From the NCBI RefSeq assembly GCF_000425385.1, contig NZ_AUDI01000019.1, positions 1-64,000 on the forward strand: a stretch of 64,000 nucleotides of DNA, in the 5' to 3' direction. Source of the stretch: Pseudoduganella violaceinigra DSM 15887 (lineage in GTDB: Bacteria > Pseudomonadota > Gammaproteobacteria > Burkholderiales > Burkholderiaceae_D). Positions 17,213 through 26,978 of this stretch are shown here, piece by piece; within the stretch, counting starts at the first letter, position 1, and the number at the start of each line of letters is the position of its first letter. A program made the translations under genes and the position numbers. The notes below the pieces were generated by a model, which ran no database searches, was not told the origin of the DNA, and was given only the letters and a program-made list of their open reading frames with translations.

Positions 17213-18391
17213 ATGGAAAAGAAGTCTGTATATACGGCCTACCGCGCCTTGCAGGAGGAGTTTGCTCAATCTGTAGGCTACCCGGGAAAACGGGAAATTC
17301 CCGAAGCATTGGTGCGGAAGCTTGCTGATTTAGTCAACGGTTACCCCGACGATAGTATGACGAGCTACTTTGCTTCGTCGCTGATTGACCAATTTTACCG
17401 AAAGAGAACGACTGAACGGTCGTTACGGCTCTTTGGTTTGTTGAATTCGTTCTTAATCAATAAAGCCCCCTTCATTGACTTGATTGAGCGATGCACAGGC
17501 CGAAGGCCAAATCCCGTCCACGTCGAGAATTACGATATTTCAGTCATCTGGTTTGCCATTAACGATATTGAGGATGGCTATGGGAAAGCAAATTGCATCA
17601 ACAGGTACGCACATTTGTTTACCGCTGAAGTTGCCCAGCTGGCGTATCAAGCTAGTCTGGGCATGCCTGAACCGTACAAAACGCGAGCGCTCGCTAGCCT
17701 CTATCCATTTATGGGGATGAAGCAACAGGAGGAGATTTTCAACGAAATCGTCCAAGAGTTCTTCGATGGGGCAATGGAGGCGAGCTATCAGCTTAAGTTG
17801 ATGTTCCGCTACTTGAAAAAGGAGTCCCAAACCGCGGTGGTTAACGCCCATCTCGACTTGCCGGATGTTTCGGATACAGAGATAACTAATCTAGTCGTCC
17901 GCAATGCGGCATACCTTGAGCACGACGATGCGGTCAGGCTCGCGGCTCGCGCCAGGAAATTCAAGTCGGGTTACCTAAGGAATCGTTGCCTGCTCAAACT
18001 TGCTCCTCATTTGCAGGAAGGTGAGATCGAAAGTCTGTATGAGCAGTTTATGGTCGACTTCAACACTTTGCCTGCGAGCTTGGAGCTGCTGCATAACCTG
18101 TATCACTTTAGCGCCGTGCGAAAAGACATGGATGTGAACGGGGTAATCAGTCAGGCCTTGAAAATGATCGCTGCCCTTGACGACTCCCAGAATGAATACT
18201 TCGACCAGCAGAAATTTGGCCAAATGATGTTCATCATGCCCCACTTGACAGACCAGCACAGGGAACAGGCATTCAACATTGCGAACACTGTCTTGCGCGG
18301 TTACAAGAAGACTCTTCTGGCAAGGCTGAAAGCTCATTTCATAAGTCCCAGAAGGACTCGTGATGACATGCATGCCCACATACGTTATTGA
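17213..18391 (+). CDS. Large helical protein of unknown function
   Basis: 392 residues, soluble, with no signal peptide and almost entirely helical, with recurring leucine-rich helices resembling a TPR- or ARM-type solenoid (for example LVVRNAAYLEHDDAVRLAA and LLKLAPHLQEGEIESLYEQF). No catalytic motif seen. Clearly less GC-rich than core genes, with mixed codon choice, which fits recent acquisition. It stands alone between small membrane proteins and the structured region before the monooxygenase. A scaffold or inhibitor-type role is possible but not supported. Confidence 0.6.
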   Translation: MEKKSVYTAYRALQEEFAQSVGYPGKREIPEALVRKLADLVNGYPDDSMTSYFASSLIDQFYRKRTTERSLRLFGLLNSFLINKAPFIDLIERCTGRRPNPVHVENYDISVIWFAINDIEDGYGKANCINRYAHLFTAEVAQLAYQASLGMPEPYKTRALASLYPFMGMKQQEEIFNEIVQEFFDGAMEASYQLKLMFRYLKKESQTAVVNAHLDLPDVSDTEITNLVVRNAAYLEHDDAVRLAARARKFKSGYLRNRCLLKLAPHLQEGEIESLYEQFMVDFNTLPASLELLHNLYHFSAVRKDMDVNGVISQALKMIAALDDSQNEYFDQQKFGQMMFIMPHLTDQHREQAFNIANTVLRGYKKTLLARLKAHFISPRRTRDDMHAHIRY

Positions 18392-18415
18392 CCGCATTTT
18401 TCAACTGATGCTATA

Positions 18416-18585
18416 GTCCGCCTGTCGGAAAAGGCAGACTTGGTTTGGTAAGCCCAAGTCCTTTCGGTAACGAAAGCTCTGGTCTTTGGCTCATAGCCGG
18501 ATCTCCACGACGAATATTTGACGCCTTCTGGCGTTCAATTGTTCGTCCGTGAGGGTTCTGGTCTTGAGAACGCTTCGGTCGAACA
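18416..18585 (+). promoter_or_regulatory. Candidate structured RNA / leader upstream of the flavin monooxygenase
   Basis: The 212-bp gap holds a series of well-formed stems on the plus strand. GACTTGG (18437-18443) pairs with CCAAGTC (18454-18460). CTTTCG (18461-18466) pairs with CGAAAG (18471-18476) around a GTAA (GNRA) tetraloop. A long hairpin, 18506-18551, pairs ACGACGAA with TTCGTCCGT (one bulge) and then TTGACGCC with GGCGTTCAA around a four-base loop. A smaller GTTCT/AGAAC stem lies at 18555-18571. No known riboswitch class was recognised. The ATG of the monooxygenase is 18 bp beyond, so a cis-acting leader is the simplest reading. Confidence 0.45.
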
Positions 18586-18603
18586 TCGACTATGGAGCTA
18601 GAC

Positions 18604-20130
18604 ATGCATACACCTCGTACCAATTCCCATGACGTCCTGATCGCCGGCGCCGGCCCGGTGGGACTGTTTCTCGCCTGTGAGCTGCGGCTTGCCGGTTGTT
18701 CCGTGCTTATCCTTGAACAGGCACAGAATCCCAATACTCCGTTGAAGGAGCTTCCGTTCGGACTTCGGGGCCTTTCCGTACCGACCATTGAAAGCCTTGA
18801 TCGCCGCGATTTGCTGCGCCCGCTCCAGGAACGCGCCGCAAGCCGCAACACGTCTGCGGCAGCACACTGGATGCAACAGCAACGCCGCCCGGCGGGTCAT
18901 TTCGCGGGTATCCAATTTTTCCACGACCAGATCGACAGCACGCAGTGGCCATACCGCCTGCCTACGCCGATCAGCAACGTCGCAGCGGATATGGCAAGCA
19001 TCGAAGCTGTACTGGCGGCCCGTGCGGTGAAACTGGGCGTGAAGATCCTGCGCGGATACGGCGTTGAAGACTTGAAGCAATCGGAGAGCGGCGTCACCGT
19101 CTTCGCAGCAGGCGAAGAGTTCAGGGGACAGTGGCTGGTCGGTTGCGATGGCGGGCGCAGTGCGGTGCGTAAGCTGGCGGGGATTGCATTCACGGGTACC
19201 GATCCCGAGTTCACCGGCTATTCGGCCCAGGTGAAGCTGGCGGATGGATGTACGCTCAAACCCGGCCGCCATTACACTGCGACCGGGATGTATAACTATG
19301 CGGAACCGGGCACAATAGGGATGGTCGATTTTGATGGCGGCGCCTTTCACCGCCGCGATCCGATTACGCGAGAACATATCGAAACGGTGCTGCGCAAAAT
19401 TTCCGGTACAGACGTCAGGGTGTCCGCGCTGGAACTCGCCACGACCTGGACCGACCGCGCATTTCAGGCGAAAGAGTACCGAAAGGGGCTGGTGCTTCTG
19501 GCCGGCGACGCAGCGCACGTCCATTCTCCGCTGGGCGGCCAGGGGCTGAATCTTGGCCTTGGCGATGCCATGAACCTGGGCTGGAAGCTTGCGGCAACGA
19601 TACGTGGAGATGCCCCGGCGAATCTGCTCGATAGCTACGAACGCGAACGGCATCCGGTCGGTGCGCAGGTTCTCGATTGGTCGCGTGCGCAGGTGGCGTT
19701 GATGCGGCCAGACCGGAGTTCTCGTGCGCTTGAGGCGATCATTCGCGACCTTATTCAGACAGACGATGGCGCCACTTATTTCGCGGGGCGCGTCTGGGGA
19801 GTCGAAGTTCGCTACGATCTCGGGGGCGTTCATCCACTGGTGGGCCGCAGCGCCCCGGATTTCGAATTGGCCGACGGGAGCAGGCTGAATCAACACCTGC
19901 GGAACGGTGATGGATTATTTCTCGACTTCGATGGGAGCTTTAGGTCGTTCGCTGCTTGCTGGGAGGAGCGTATCCGTTATGTCGCAAGCGACGCGAAGAA
20001 TCGGCTTGGATTGAGCGCATTGTTGATTCGACCCGACGGGATCGTTGCTTGGGCCTTCGACGGCAGTGGCAGCGACTCGGAGGTGGTTGACCGCGCATCG
20101 ACCTGGTTTGGCAATCCTGATTGCCTTTGA
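18604..20130 (+). CDS. FAD-dependent aromatic-type monooxygenase
   Basis: 508 residues, group A flavoprotein hydroxylase. The N-terminal dinucleotide fold reads VLIAGAGPVGLFLACELRLAG. The middle has LVGCDGGRSAVRKLAGI (the DG motif) and the second FAD motif GDAAHVHSPLGGQGLNLGL. The C-terminal about 110 residues (from APDFEL) form the degenerate thioredoxin-like domain of phenol- and polyketide-type hydroxylases and rifampicin monooxygenases. Substrate unknown. The ATG at 18604 is preferred over 18592 because GGAG sits six bases before it. It is preceded by a highly structured leader. Confidence 0.88.
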   Translation: MHTPRTNSHDVLIAGAGPVGLFLACELRLAGCSVLILEQAQNPNTPLKELPFGLRGLSVPTIESLDRRDLLRPLQERAASRNTSAAAHWMQQQRRPAGHFAGIQFFHDQIDSTQWPYRLPTPISNVAADMASIEAVLAARAVKLGVKILRGYGVEDLKQSESGVTVFAAGEEFRGQWLVGCDGGRSAVRKLAGIAFTGTDPEFTGYSAQVKLADGCTLKPGRHYTATGMYNYAEPGTIGMVDFDGGAFHRRDPITREHIETVLRKISGTDVRVSALELATTWTDRAFQAKEYRKGLVLLAGDAAHVHSPLGGQGLNLGLGDAMNLGWKLAATIRGDAPANLLDSYERERHPVGAQVLDWSRAQVALMRPDRSSRALEAIIRDLIQTDDGATYFAGRVWGVEVRYDLGGVHPLVGRSAPDFELADGSRLNQHLRNGDGLFLDFDGSFRSFAACWEERIRYVASDAKNRLGLSALLIRPDGIVAWAFDGSGSDSEVVDRASTWFGNPDCL

Positions 20131-20226
20131 ATGCGTCCCAGAAAAAATCGATCGCGAATATACTGTTGGCATATCAAAGGCAAAGAAGCCAAAGTTTGTC
20201 ATATATCTGCTATCCCTGTGTTTAAA

Positions 20227-20574
20227 GTGAATCCTCGAAAACTGAAGACCTTTGCCCTTCCGCTGGGTTTTTTGCTGTTGTTTGCGATTGCCGCTGCCGT
20301 GTCGCTCCTGATCTCGTTCAAGGCAGGTTGTGCAGGAGATACCAAGGGGGGCTCGTACGGTGATCCGGTTCGAGCAATCGCACTTGAAGATTTTGCGTTC
20401 TTCTCGATGATTCTCAGCTCAATCTTTGGCGGTGCAGCAGTGGCCTGCATGAGCCGACCAAGCTATCGGGGCGGGGCTGCAGTGGGCTTTGCGCTGCTTG
20501 TACTGATGGTCTTGTGGCTGGCAGGACTCCAGGTGGAGGATTGGGCTGTGCACTCCTGCTTTGTCGGACTATGA
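20227..20574 (+). CDS. Small membrane protein, unknown
   Basis: From a GTG at 20227 the product is about 115 residues with three hydrophobic helices (LPLGFLLLFAIAAAVSLLI, DFAFFSMILSSIFGGAAVA and GFALLVLMVLWLAG). The same frame is open from an ATG at 20131 immediately after the monooxygenase stop, but the extra 32 codons are AT-rich and unlike coding sequence. Which start is used is uncertain and neither has a good ribosome site. No family recognised. The last six bases overlap the convergent nucleotidyltransferase gene. Confidence 0.5.
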   Translation: MNPRKLKTFALPLGFLLLFAIAAAVSLLISFKAGCAGDTKGGSYGDPVRAIALEDFAFFSMILSSIFGGAAVACMSRPSYRGGAAVGFALLVLMVLWLAGLQVEDWAVHSCFVGL

Positions 20575-21222
20575 CGCTGAACGAGCGGAAACGTACGCAT
20601 CACCTTCTCCGAACACGCAGGTCACCAGCATTTCAATCTGATTGAGCGAGGCATCGGGCCTCAGTGCCTGGTCGAATCGGGTGAAGTCCGCGGGCCGATG
20701 TTCCTTCATCCAGGCGAAGGACTTCTTCGGGCCTTGGTACCACCTGTTCTGAAGCTCGAAGTAGTCTTCCAGCAGCAGCATCAATAACCATACCCTGCGG
20801 TAGTTTCCTTCGATGTCATTGCGGCGGATCCTGGCCAGCATTTTGAGTGCCCAGTTCTGCCTGACCGACCTATCCTCACGCGAAATGTTCCCTGGGCCTT
20901 CCGCATGAATTGCGTCCAGCTGCGACAGGAATGGCGCGCCAAGCGCGCGCCGGTCCAGGATTATGCGGCTACCGCGCAGTTTCAGCAGCTCGCTGGTCGG
21001 ATGTTGCAGCATCGATTCCGGGTAGATGAACAAGTCCCACCGTCCGTCGCAGTCGCCTTTGGAATTGTCCTGGCGCTCTTCCGCGACAGCTGCGAACGCC
21101 GCTACATCGTAGTCGCTTTCCGGCGTGTGGCTCCCGTCCGCACGCGATCCGTATAGCAGAATCGTGTGTGCCCCATAAGTGCGTTGGGCTTCTTCAACGA
21201 TGGCAGAAAGTGTAGGGTCCAT
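20569..21222 (-). CDS. Nucleotidyltransferase-domain protein (MNT-like)
   Basis: 217 residues. The polymerase-beta-type active site is visible: LLYGSRADGSHTPESDYD, that is GS followed by the DxD metal-binding pair, and a later WDLFIYPES strand with the third aspartate. The C-terminal half is helical. Similar proteins act as aminoglycoside-type nucleotidyltransferases or the MNT part of HEPN/MNT toxin-antitoxin pairs, but no HEPN gene is adjacent. The ATG at 21222 has TTGGAAAC before it; an in-frame TTG three codons upstream is less likely. Confidence 0.75.
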   Translation of the reverse strand: MDPTLSAIVEEAQRTYGAHTILLYGSRADGSHTPESDYDVAAFAAVAEERQDNSKGDCDGRWDLFIYPESMLQHPTSELLKLRGSRIILDRRALGAPFLSQLDAIHAEGPGNISREDRSVRQNWALKMLARIRRNDIEGNYRRVWLLMLLLEDYFELQNRWYQGPKKSFAWMKEHRPADFTRFDQALRPDASLNQIEMLVTCVFGEGDAYVSARSAS

Positions 21223-21237
21223 AGTTTCCAATTCAAG

Positions 21238-22092
21238 TCAGGCCAGGCGCATCAGCACCGCGCCCGCAGCGATCGCCGAAATTGCCATCGCGCGCTTGTG
21301 GCTAATGCGTTCGGACAGGAAGAACCTGGCGATCAGGGCGGCGAACAGGATGGATGTTTCGCGCAGGGCCGCCACTGCCGCCACCGGGGCCAGGGTCATG
21401 GCCCAGAGCGCAAGGCCATAGGCGCCAAGCTTGCCTGCGCCCCCAAGGATCCCGGCGCGCCAATATTGTTTTGCGTAGTCTTTGAATTCGCGCGGGCAGC
21501 GGACCACGCACCAGGCGAGCAGCCCGGTACCTGAGAGTACATGCAGCCACATGACGTAGGCGGCCGGTGCGCCGGACGCCCTGGCGCCAACGCCATCCAC
21601 CAGCGTGTAGGCAGCGATCAGCAGGGCGTTCAGCAGCGCGTAACCGGTGGAGCGGCGGCGGGAGGTGGGGGCGGTGCCTCCGGCGGCAGATACTGCCCTG
21701 GTGGCGCCGAAGATGCCGCCGCAGATGCAGGCCACAGCGGCGTACTGCGTAAGCGAGAGATGCTCGCCCAGCAGCGGCACGCTCGAGGCGGCGACCAGCA
21801 AAGGCGCGCTGCCGCGCATCAGCGGATAGGCGTGGCTCATGTCGCCGTGGCGGTAGGCGGCGGCGAGCAGTCCGTAATACGCGTAGTGGATGACGGTGGA
21901 TGCGACCACGAAGGGCCAGCTGGCGGCAGCAGGCTGGGTGAGGAACGGCAGGGTGGCCAGGGAGAGCAGGGCTGCGCCGCTGGTGAGCAGCACAGTGCTG
22001 AAGAAGGGATCGCGGCCCGCCTTGACCAATGCATTCCAGCTTGCGTGCAGCAGCGCGCCGCATAAGACGACGGCAACAACGGTAGGAGACAT
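21238..22092 (-). CDS. EamA/DMT family transporter
   Basis: 284 residues with ten helices in two EamA repeats. The first repeat has the usual SWNALVKAG opening and HYAYYGLLAAAYRHGDMSHAYPLMRG; the second closes with LRETSILFAALIARFFLSERI. It probably exports a small metabolite. The start codon overlaps the stop of the solute-binding gene (TGATG), so it is the last gene of a four-gene coupled operon (HD protein, MFS, binding protein, DMT). Confidence 0.88.
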   Translation of the reverse strand: MSPTVVAVVLCGALLHASWNALVKAGRDPFFSTVLLTSGAALLSLATLPFLTQPAAASWPFVVASTVIHYAYYGLLAAAYRHGDMSHAYPLMRGSAPLLVAASSVPLLGEHLSLTQYAAVACICGGIFGATRAVSAAGGTAPTSRRRSTGYALLNALLIAAYTLVDGVGARASGAPAAYVMWLHVLSGTGLLAWCVVRCPREFKDYAKQYWRAGILGGAGKLGAYGLALWAMTLAPVAAVAALRETSILFAALIARFFLSERISHKRAMAISAIAAGAVLMRLA

Positions 22093-22916
22093 CAGCGGGG
22101 GCGTACGCTTTCGTTAAGGATCTCGGGTTTGTGATAGCGCTGGAAGCCTTCCAGCACCACGTTCGACTTTGCCGCGCGTTCCAGCAGCTCGAGCAGGGCC
22201 GCGCGGTCGTCCGGCGTCAGGGAACGGCGCGAGACATAGACGCCGGTTTGCTGCCATGGCAGTTCCGGGATCGGCTCCAGGCGCAGCTTCTCCAGCATGC
22301 CGTTCACGCGCGTTTCGCGGTTGATCGCGCCTGCCAGGATGGTCGGTCCCATGATGGTGATATCCACCGCACCGGCATACAGCAGGCGTGCGATCGCCGT
22401 GGCATCGACTTCGGTGAACAAGCGTCCCTGGCGTCCCAGCTCTCTCACCAATGCCTGGTAGGCTTCGCCGTAGTCATAGCCGCGCACCACGGCCACGCGC
22501 AGGTCGCGGCGGTCCAGCAGGTCCTGGGCGTTGGCGATCTGGGGACGGGGGCTGCGCAGCGAGATCAATACGGCGCGGTGGCCGACCATCGGCACGAATA
22601 TTCCATGTGCGTCGCGTGCCGGGGTTCGGGTTGCCGGCAGCAGCAGGTCGGCCTTGCCCGATTCGAACAGGAGTTCCTGGCGTGCTCGGGGGACGGCGCT
22701 GAAGGTGAAATGGCAGCCCGCGCGCGGCCCAAGGCTGCGGAACAGGTCCGGATAAATGCCGCTGATCGTGCCGTTGCCCACGATGACGCTGACGCCGGTA
22801 GTCGATACCGGCACCGTGATGTCGCGCGAGCAGTCGGCATGCGCGGGCATGGCCGCCGCCGCAAACGGCAGGGCGGCGAGCAGTTGGCGGAAGAAGCTGT
22901 GCACGCGACCGGTCAT
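22092..22916 (-). CDS. Periplasmic solute-binding-like protein (SBP_bac_3 type)
   Basis: About 274 residues with a signal peptide (LLAALPFAAAAMPAHA) and then the family-3 binding fold: GNGTISGIYPDLFRSLGP, ARQELLFESGKADLLLPA, and LRVAVVRGYDYGEAYQALV with the crossover strands. No transporter of matching ABC type is adjacent, so it may sense rather than import a ligand, as many orphan members in beta-proteobacteria seem to. It is placed between an MFS pump and a DMT exporter with 7-bp and 1-bp junctions. Confidence 0.8.
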   Translation of the reverse strand: MTGRVHSFFRQLLAALPFAAAAMPAHADCSRDITVPVSTTGVSVIVGNGTISGIYPDLFRSLGPRAGCHFTFSAVPRARQELLFESGKADLLLPATRTPARDAHGIFVPMVGHRAVLISLRSPRPQIANAQDLLDRRDLRVAVVRGYDYGEAYQALVRELGRQGRLFTEVDATAIARLLYAGAVDITIMGPTILAGAINRETRVNGMLEKLRLEPIPELPWQQTGVYVSRRSLTPDDRAALLELLERAAKSNVVLEGFQRYHKPEILNESVRPR

Positions 22917-22923
22917 GGGGCGA

Positions 22924-24168
22924 TTATGCACCCGTTTCCGTCGCTGCCGCCGCGGCCATATGGTGCTGGCGGAAGTAGCGCCGCGCTACGAAGATGCCGA
23001 CCGCTTGCATCGCCGCGCAGACGAAGAAGGTGCTGCCGATGCGCCAGTCGCTTGGCGGCAGGTGGCTGACCGCGCCCAGGATGGCGCCCCCCAGCAAAGG
23101 CATGACGAAGGTGCCGATGCTGCTGATCGACTGCAGGGATCCCATTAATTCCCCTTGCTCGTTGGCCGGGGTGGCCTTGGAGACTATGCCCTGCAGTGCG
23201 GGGCCGGCGGCAAAGGCCAGCAGGTTGCACAGGATGAAGACGTACATCATCCAGCCCTGCGTCGCCAGGCCGTACATCAAATAAGTGATGGCGCCCGACG
23301 TCAGGCCGATCAGCGACAACCGTACTTCGCCGAATTTACGAATCAGTATTCCCAGCAGGCCGGCCTGCACCACGGCCGCCGATAAGCCCACGCAGAACAG
23401 CGCTGCGCCGTTTTCGCCCGGGCCCCAGCCGAAGCGGAAGTGGGTGAACAGCACCCAGGTGGCCTGCAGCATCATTTGCGCGGCTGTGACCAGGGCGAAG
23501 GTAATGACCAGGCCGCGGATGTCCTGGCGCCGGGCCAGCTTGGCCAGCGAGCTGAATGGATTGACCGAGACCAGCTGGAACTTGCCGCGCTGCGCTTCCG
23601 GCAGCGATTCGGGCACGAAGAAGTAGCCGTAGGCGAGGTTGGTGAAGGACAGCGCCGCCGCCACATAGAAGGGCAGGTGCAGGTCGTACTTGCCCAGCAG
23701 GCCGCCCAGCATCGGGCCGCAGATGAAGCCCAGGCCGAAGGTGGCGCCGATCTTGCCGAAGCTCTTGGCGCGGTCTTCGTGGCTCGAAATGTCGGAGGCG
23801 TAGGCGGACGCCACGGACATGCTGGCCGAGGACATGCCGCCGATCACGCGGCCGATGAAAAGGCAGGCCAGGTTGGGCGCCCAGGCGGTGGTGAGGAAGT
23901 TGATACCCATGCCCGCCATGGAGTACAGCAGCACGGGCCGGCGTCCGACGCGGTCGCTGATCGCGCCCAGCATCGGCATGAAGATGAACTGCAGCAGGCC
24001 GAAGGTGGCGCCCATGATGCCGTACCACAGCGCGTGCAGCTCGCGGTCCTGCACGTATTGGCCAACCAGGATCGGCAGCACGGGCACGATGATGCCGATC
24101 CCCAGCATGTCGATGAAGATACTGATCAGGACGAAGTTCAGGTTGCCTTTTGACTTGGTTTCGCTCAT
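22924..24168 (-). CDS. TetA-like MFS efflux transporter
   Basis: About 414 residues, twelve helices. The N-terminal half follows class B/C tetracycline pumps: [20 protein letters not shown], then [19 protein letters not shown], the loop 2-3 motif A (GxxSDRxGRRP), and later [15 protein letters not shown], the antiporter motif C. A proton-driven drug or metabolite exporter is expected; tetracycline itself cannot be inferred. The start overlaps the HD gene stop (ATGA), which decides the ATG at 24168 over an ATG at 24183. Confidence 0.9.
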   Translation of the reverse strand: MSETKSKGNLNFVLISIFIDMLGIGIIVPVLPILVGQYVQDRELHALWYGIMGATFGLLQFIFMPMLGAISDRVGRRPVLLYSMAGMGINFLTTAWAPNLACLFIGRVIGGMSSASMSVASAYASDISSHEDRAKSFGKIGATFGLGFICGPMLGGLLGKYDLHLPFYVAAALSFTNLAYGYFFVPESLPEAQRGKFQLVSVNPFSSLAKLARRQDIRGLVITFALVTAAQMMLQATWVLFTHFRFGWGPGENGAALFCVGLSAAVVQAGLLGILIRKFGEVRLSLIGLTSGAITYLMYGLATQGWMMYVFILCNLLAFAAGPALQGIVSKATPANEQGELMGSLQSISSIGTFVMPLLGGAILGAVSHLPPSDWRIGSTFFVCAAMQAVGIFVARRYFRQHHMAAAAATETGA

Positions 24169-24815
24169 GCTGCCACCGCCCATTCTGCGACGAAGCTGTC
24201 GCGGAAGGCCAGCAATTGCTGCAAGCGCTGTTGGCCCAGGGCGCGGCCGGCGGCGGTCTGCATGGTGCCGGGCAGGGTGGCCAGCTTGACTTCGATGTGG
24301 TCGAGCGAATAGGTTTTGTCGTCGCGTTCGCGCTGGTTCGCCAGCGGATCATCCGGATGCGCCAGCGCGGTGCCCATGCGTCCGGCGATATAGAACATGC
24401 GGGCCAGGCCGACGGCACCCAGGGCGTCGAGGCGGTCGGCATCTTGCACGATGCGCGCTTCCAATGTCTTGGGTTCCAGCGCGGCGGAGAAGCTGTGGGT
24501 CTCGATAGCGTGGGCCACGGCGTCCAGGCGCCCGGCCGGGAATCCGGCCTCGGCAAGCTGGGCGCGCGCCAGCACGGCGGCCTGGCGCGACGCCAGGTGG
24601 CGCTCGGGGTGGTTTTTCGGCAGGTTGACCAGGTCGTGCAGGTAGCAGGCGGCCATCACGACCAGGCGGTCGGCTTCCGGGTGCTGCTCCAGCAGAAGGG
24701 TGGCGTTGCGCCACACGCGATGCAAATGGTTGGTGTCGTGGGCGCCATCGTCGCCCGCTGCGGCGCTGGCCAGCGCCACCAGGCGCGGCTGCCAACTGCT
24801 CAGCGAAATATCCAT
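24165..24815 (-). CDS. HD-domain phosphohydrolase, YedJ-like
   Basis: 216 residues. The HD motif is complete: GAHDTNHLHRVWRNA (first His), ACYLHDLVNLPKNHPERHLAS (HD plus conserved lysine/histidine) and a distal QDADRLDALGAVGLAR aspartate, the arrangement of E. coli YedJ. A metal-dependent nucleotide phosphohydrolase is expected; substrate unknown. First gene of the coupled four-gene operon; its stop overlaps the MFS start. Confidence 0.9.
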   Translation of the reverse strand: MDISLSSWQPRLVALASAAAGDDGAHDTNHLHRVWRNATLLLEQHPEADRLVVMAACYLHDLVNLPKNHPERHLASRQAAVLARAQLAEAGFPAGRLDAVAHAIETHSFSAALEPKTLEARIVQDADRLDALGAVGLARMFYIAGRMGTALAHPDDPLANQRERDDKTYSLDHIEVKLATLPGTMQTAAGRALGQQRLQQLLAFRDSFVAEWAVAA

Positions 24816-24963
24816 AGAAATGCCATGTCTTTGTTAATAGCTGCGCAATTGTGCCATGTATTTCGCGCAAGTTTGTATGTTTCTCCATGGCAAAATTGTT
24901 GGTGATTATTTTATTGGTCTACGGTAACATAGTACTGTCATCCTTCATAAGTGAAAAATTATC

Positions 24964-25434
24964 ATGACTACAACTGCCAACCAGCCGGCCGAATTCCTGG
25001 CATTCACCCTGGGCAAGGAAGAATACGGCATCGATATCCAGAAGGTCAGCGAGATCCGTAGCTACGAGAACCCGACCCGCATTGCCAGCGCACCGGACTA
25101 TATGAAGGGCGTGATGAACCTGCGCGGCCTGATCGTGCCGATCATCGATATGCGCGTGCGCTTCCAGCTGGGCGAGCCGACCTACGGCCCGTTCACGGTC
25201 GTCATCATCCTGCACATCGGGACCCGCACCGTCGGCATCGTGGTCGATGCCGTGTCGGATGTGACAACCCTGCAGCCGGAGCAGATCAAGGCGGCGCCGG
25301 ACATCGGCGGTTCCATGGATACCGAATACATCACCGGCCTGGGCACCATCGATGACCGCATGCTGATCCTGGTTGACATCGAACGCCTGATGTCGTCGGC
25401 CGAGATGGGCCTGATCGAAAAGATGGCCGCGTGA
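24964..25434 (+). CDS. cheW: CheW chemotaxis coupling protein
   Basis: 156 residues, the single SH3-like-fold scaffold that links chemoreceptors to CheA. Typical blocks: [43 protein letters not shown] (the receptor- and CheA-contact loop with the conserved RG), [12 protein letters not shown] and [12 protein letters not shown]. The chemoreceptor gene begins at a GTG overlapping its stop, so the two form a coupling-protein/receptor cassette. CheA and other che genes are not in the window. Confidence 0.95.
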   Translation: MTTTANQPAEFLAFTLGKEEYGIDIQKVSEIRSYENPTRIASAPDYMKGVMNLRGLIVPIIDMRVRFQLGEPTYGPFTVVIILHIGTRTVGIVVDAVSDVTTLQPEQIKAAPDIGGSMDTEYITGLGTIDDRMLILVDIERLMSSAEMGLIEKMAA

Positions 25435-26978
25435 AGATGTTGAACAACCTGAGCATCGGCAAACGCCTGGCCTTCGGCTTTGCCGTCACGCTGGCACTCT
25501 CGATCGTGATCGCCGCCATCGGCGTTTGGCGCTTGCAGCAGGTTGCCGGCGCCACGCGCCATATGATGGAAACGCCGCTGGCGAAGGAACGCATGATCTC
25601 GGACTGGTATTCGAAGATCGACAGCGCGATCCGCCGCACCACGGCGATCGCCCGCAGCAGCGATGCCTCGCTGGGCGCTTTCTTTGCCGAGGAATCGAAG
25701 GCTTCCACGGCCGCTTCGGCCGAACTGCAGAAGAGCATTGAACCGCTGATCAGCGATGCCGACGAAAAGGCCCAGTGGGACCGCGTCATGGAGCAGCGCA
25801 AGGTCTATATCGGTTCGCGCGACAAGGTCGCCAAGCTGAAGACCGACGGCGAGCTGGAGCAGGCGAACGACGTGTTCGAGAAAACCTACCGCCCGGCGGC
25901 TGCCGAGTACCAGAAGCTGGTGCAGGACCTGTTGTCCATGCAGCGCGGGAAAATCGACGCCATCGGCAAGGAAATCGACGGCATTTCGGCCCACAGCCGC
26001 AGCTTGCTGACGGTGCTGGCAGTGCTGGCCGTGGCCTTCGGCGCGGTGTGCGCCTATGTGCTGACCAAGGGCATCACCACGCCGCTGTCGCGTGCGGTGG
26101 ATGCCGCGCGCCGTGTGGCGGCGGGCGACCTGACCGGCCATATCCTTGTGCACGGCGCCGACGAGACGGGCCAGTTGCTGGGCGCCCTGAAGGACATGAA
26201 CCAGTCCTTGCTGAATATCGTCAGCGAAGTGCGCAACGGTACGCATTCGATCACCATCGCGTCCAGCGAGATCGCCGCGGGCAACCAGGACCTGTCGGCC
26301 CGCACCGAGCAGCAGGCGGCGTCGCTGGAGGAAACCGCGTCCTCGATGGAAGAACTGACGTCGACCGTCAAACAGAACGCCGACAACGCCCGCCAGGCCA
26401 ACCAGCTGGCCGGCGCGGCCGCTTCGGTGGCGCGCAAGGGCGGCAACGTGGTGGCCGAAGTAGTGGGCACCATGGAGTCGATCGATGCCTCGTCGCGCAA
26501 GATCGTGGACATCATCTCGGTGATCGACAGCATTGCGTTCCAGACCAATATCCTGGCGCTGAATGCCGCTGTGGAGGCCGCCCGCGCAGGCGAGCAGGGG
26601 CGCGGTTTCGCTGTTGTCGCCGCCGAAGTGCGCAACCTGGCGCAACGCTCGGCTGCGGCGGCGAAAGAGATCAAGCAGTTGATCGGCGACTCGGTCGAAA
26701 AGGTCAACGCCGGCACACGCTTGGTGTCGGACGCCGGCAATACGATGGAGGAAATCGTCTCCAGCGTGCAGCGCGTATCGGACATCATCAGCGAGATCAC
26801 CGCCGCCAGCGCCGAACAAAGCAGCGGCATCGACGAAGTCTACAAGGCGGTCGGCCAGATGGACCAGGTCACGCAGCAGAATGCCGCCCTGGTGGAAGAA
26901 GCGGCAGCCGCCGCCGAATCCATGCAAAACCAGGCCAGCAACCTGGCCGAGGTGGTCAGCGTCTTCAAAGTGCGCTAG
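25431..26978 (+). CDS. Methyl-accepting chemotaxis protein
   Basis: 515 residues, Tar/Tsr-like membrane receptor. First helix at about 12-32, a periplasmic four-helix-bundle sensor to about 185, second helix about 188-210, HAMP ([21 protein letters not shown]), and the cytoplasmic coiled coil with the hairpin tip [22 protein letters not shown] that contacts CheA/CheW. The ligand is unknown and the C-terminal CheR-binding pentapeptide is absent. Start GTG at 25431 overlaps the cheW stop (GTGA); an ATG two codons later is an alternative. Confidence 0.94.
   Translation: MKMLNNLSIGKRLAFGFAVTLALSIVIAAIGVWRLQQVAGATRHMMETPLAKERMISDWYSKIDSAIRRTTAIARSSDASLGAFFAEESKASTAASAELQKSIEPLISDADEKAQWDRVMEQRKVYIGSRDKVAKLKTDGELEQANDVFEKTYRPAAAEYQKLVQDLLSMQRGKIDAIGKEIDGISAHSRSLLTVLAVLAVAFGAVCAYVLTKGITTPLSRAVDAARRVAAGDLTGHILVHGADETGQLLGALKDMNQSLLNIVSEVRNGTHSITIASSEIAAGNQDLSARTEQQAASLEETASSMEELTSTVKQNADNARQANQLAGAAASVARKGGNVVAEVVGTMESIDASSRKIVDIISVIDSIAFQTNILALNAAVEAARAGEQGRGFAVVAAEVRNLAQRSAAAAKEIKQLIGDSVEKVNAGTRLVSDAGNTMEEIVSSVQRVSDIISEITAASAEQSSGIDEVYKAVGQMDQVTQQNAALVEEAAAAAESMQNQASNLAEVVSVFKVR

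Noticed and set aside
25182-26927. 581-codon open frame antisense to cheW and the chemoreceptor
   Set aside because: It mirrors GC-biased codons of a certain gene on the other strand, with low-complexity H/R/G-rich translation and no motif.
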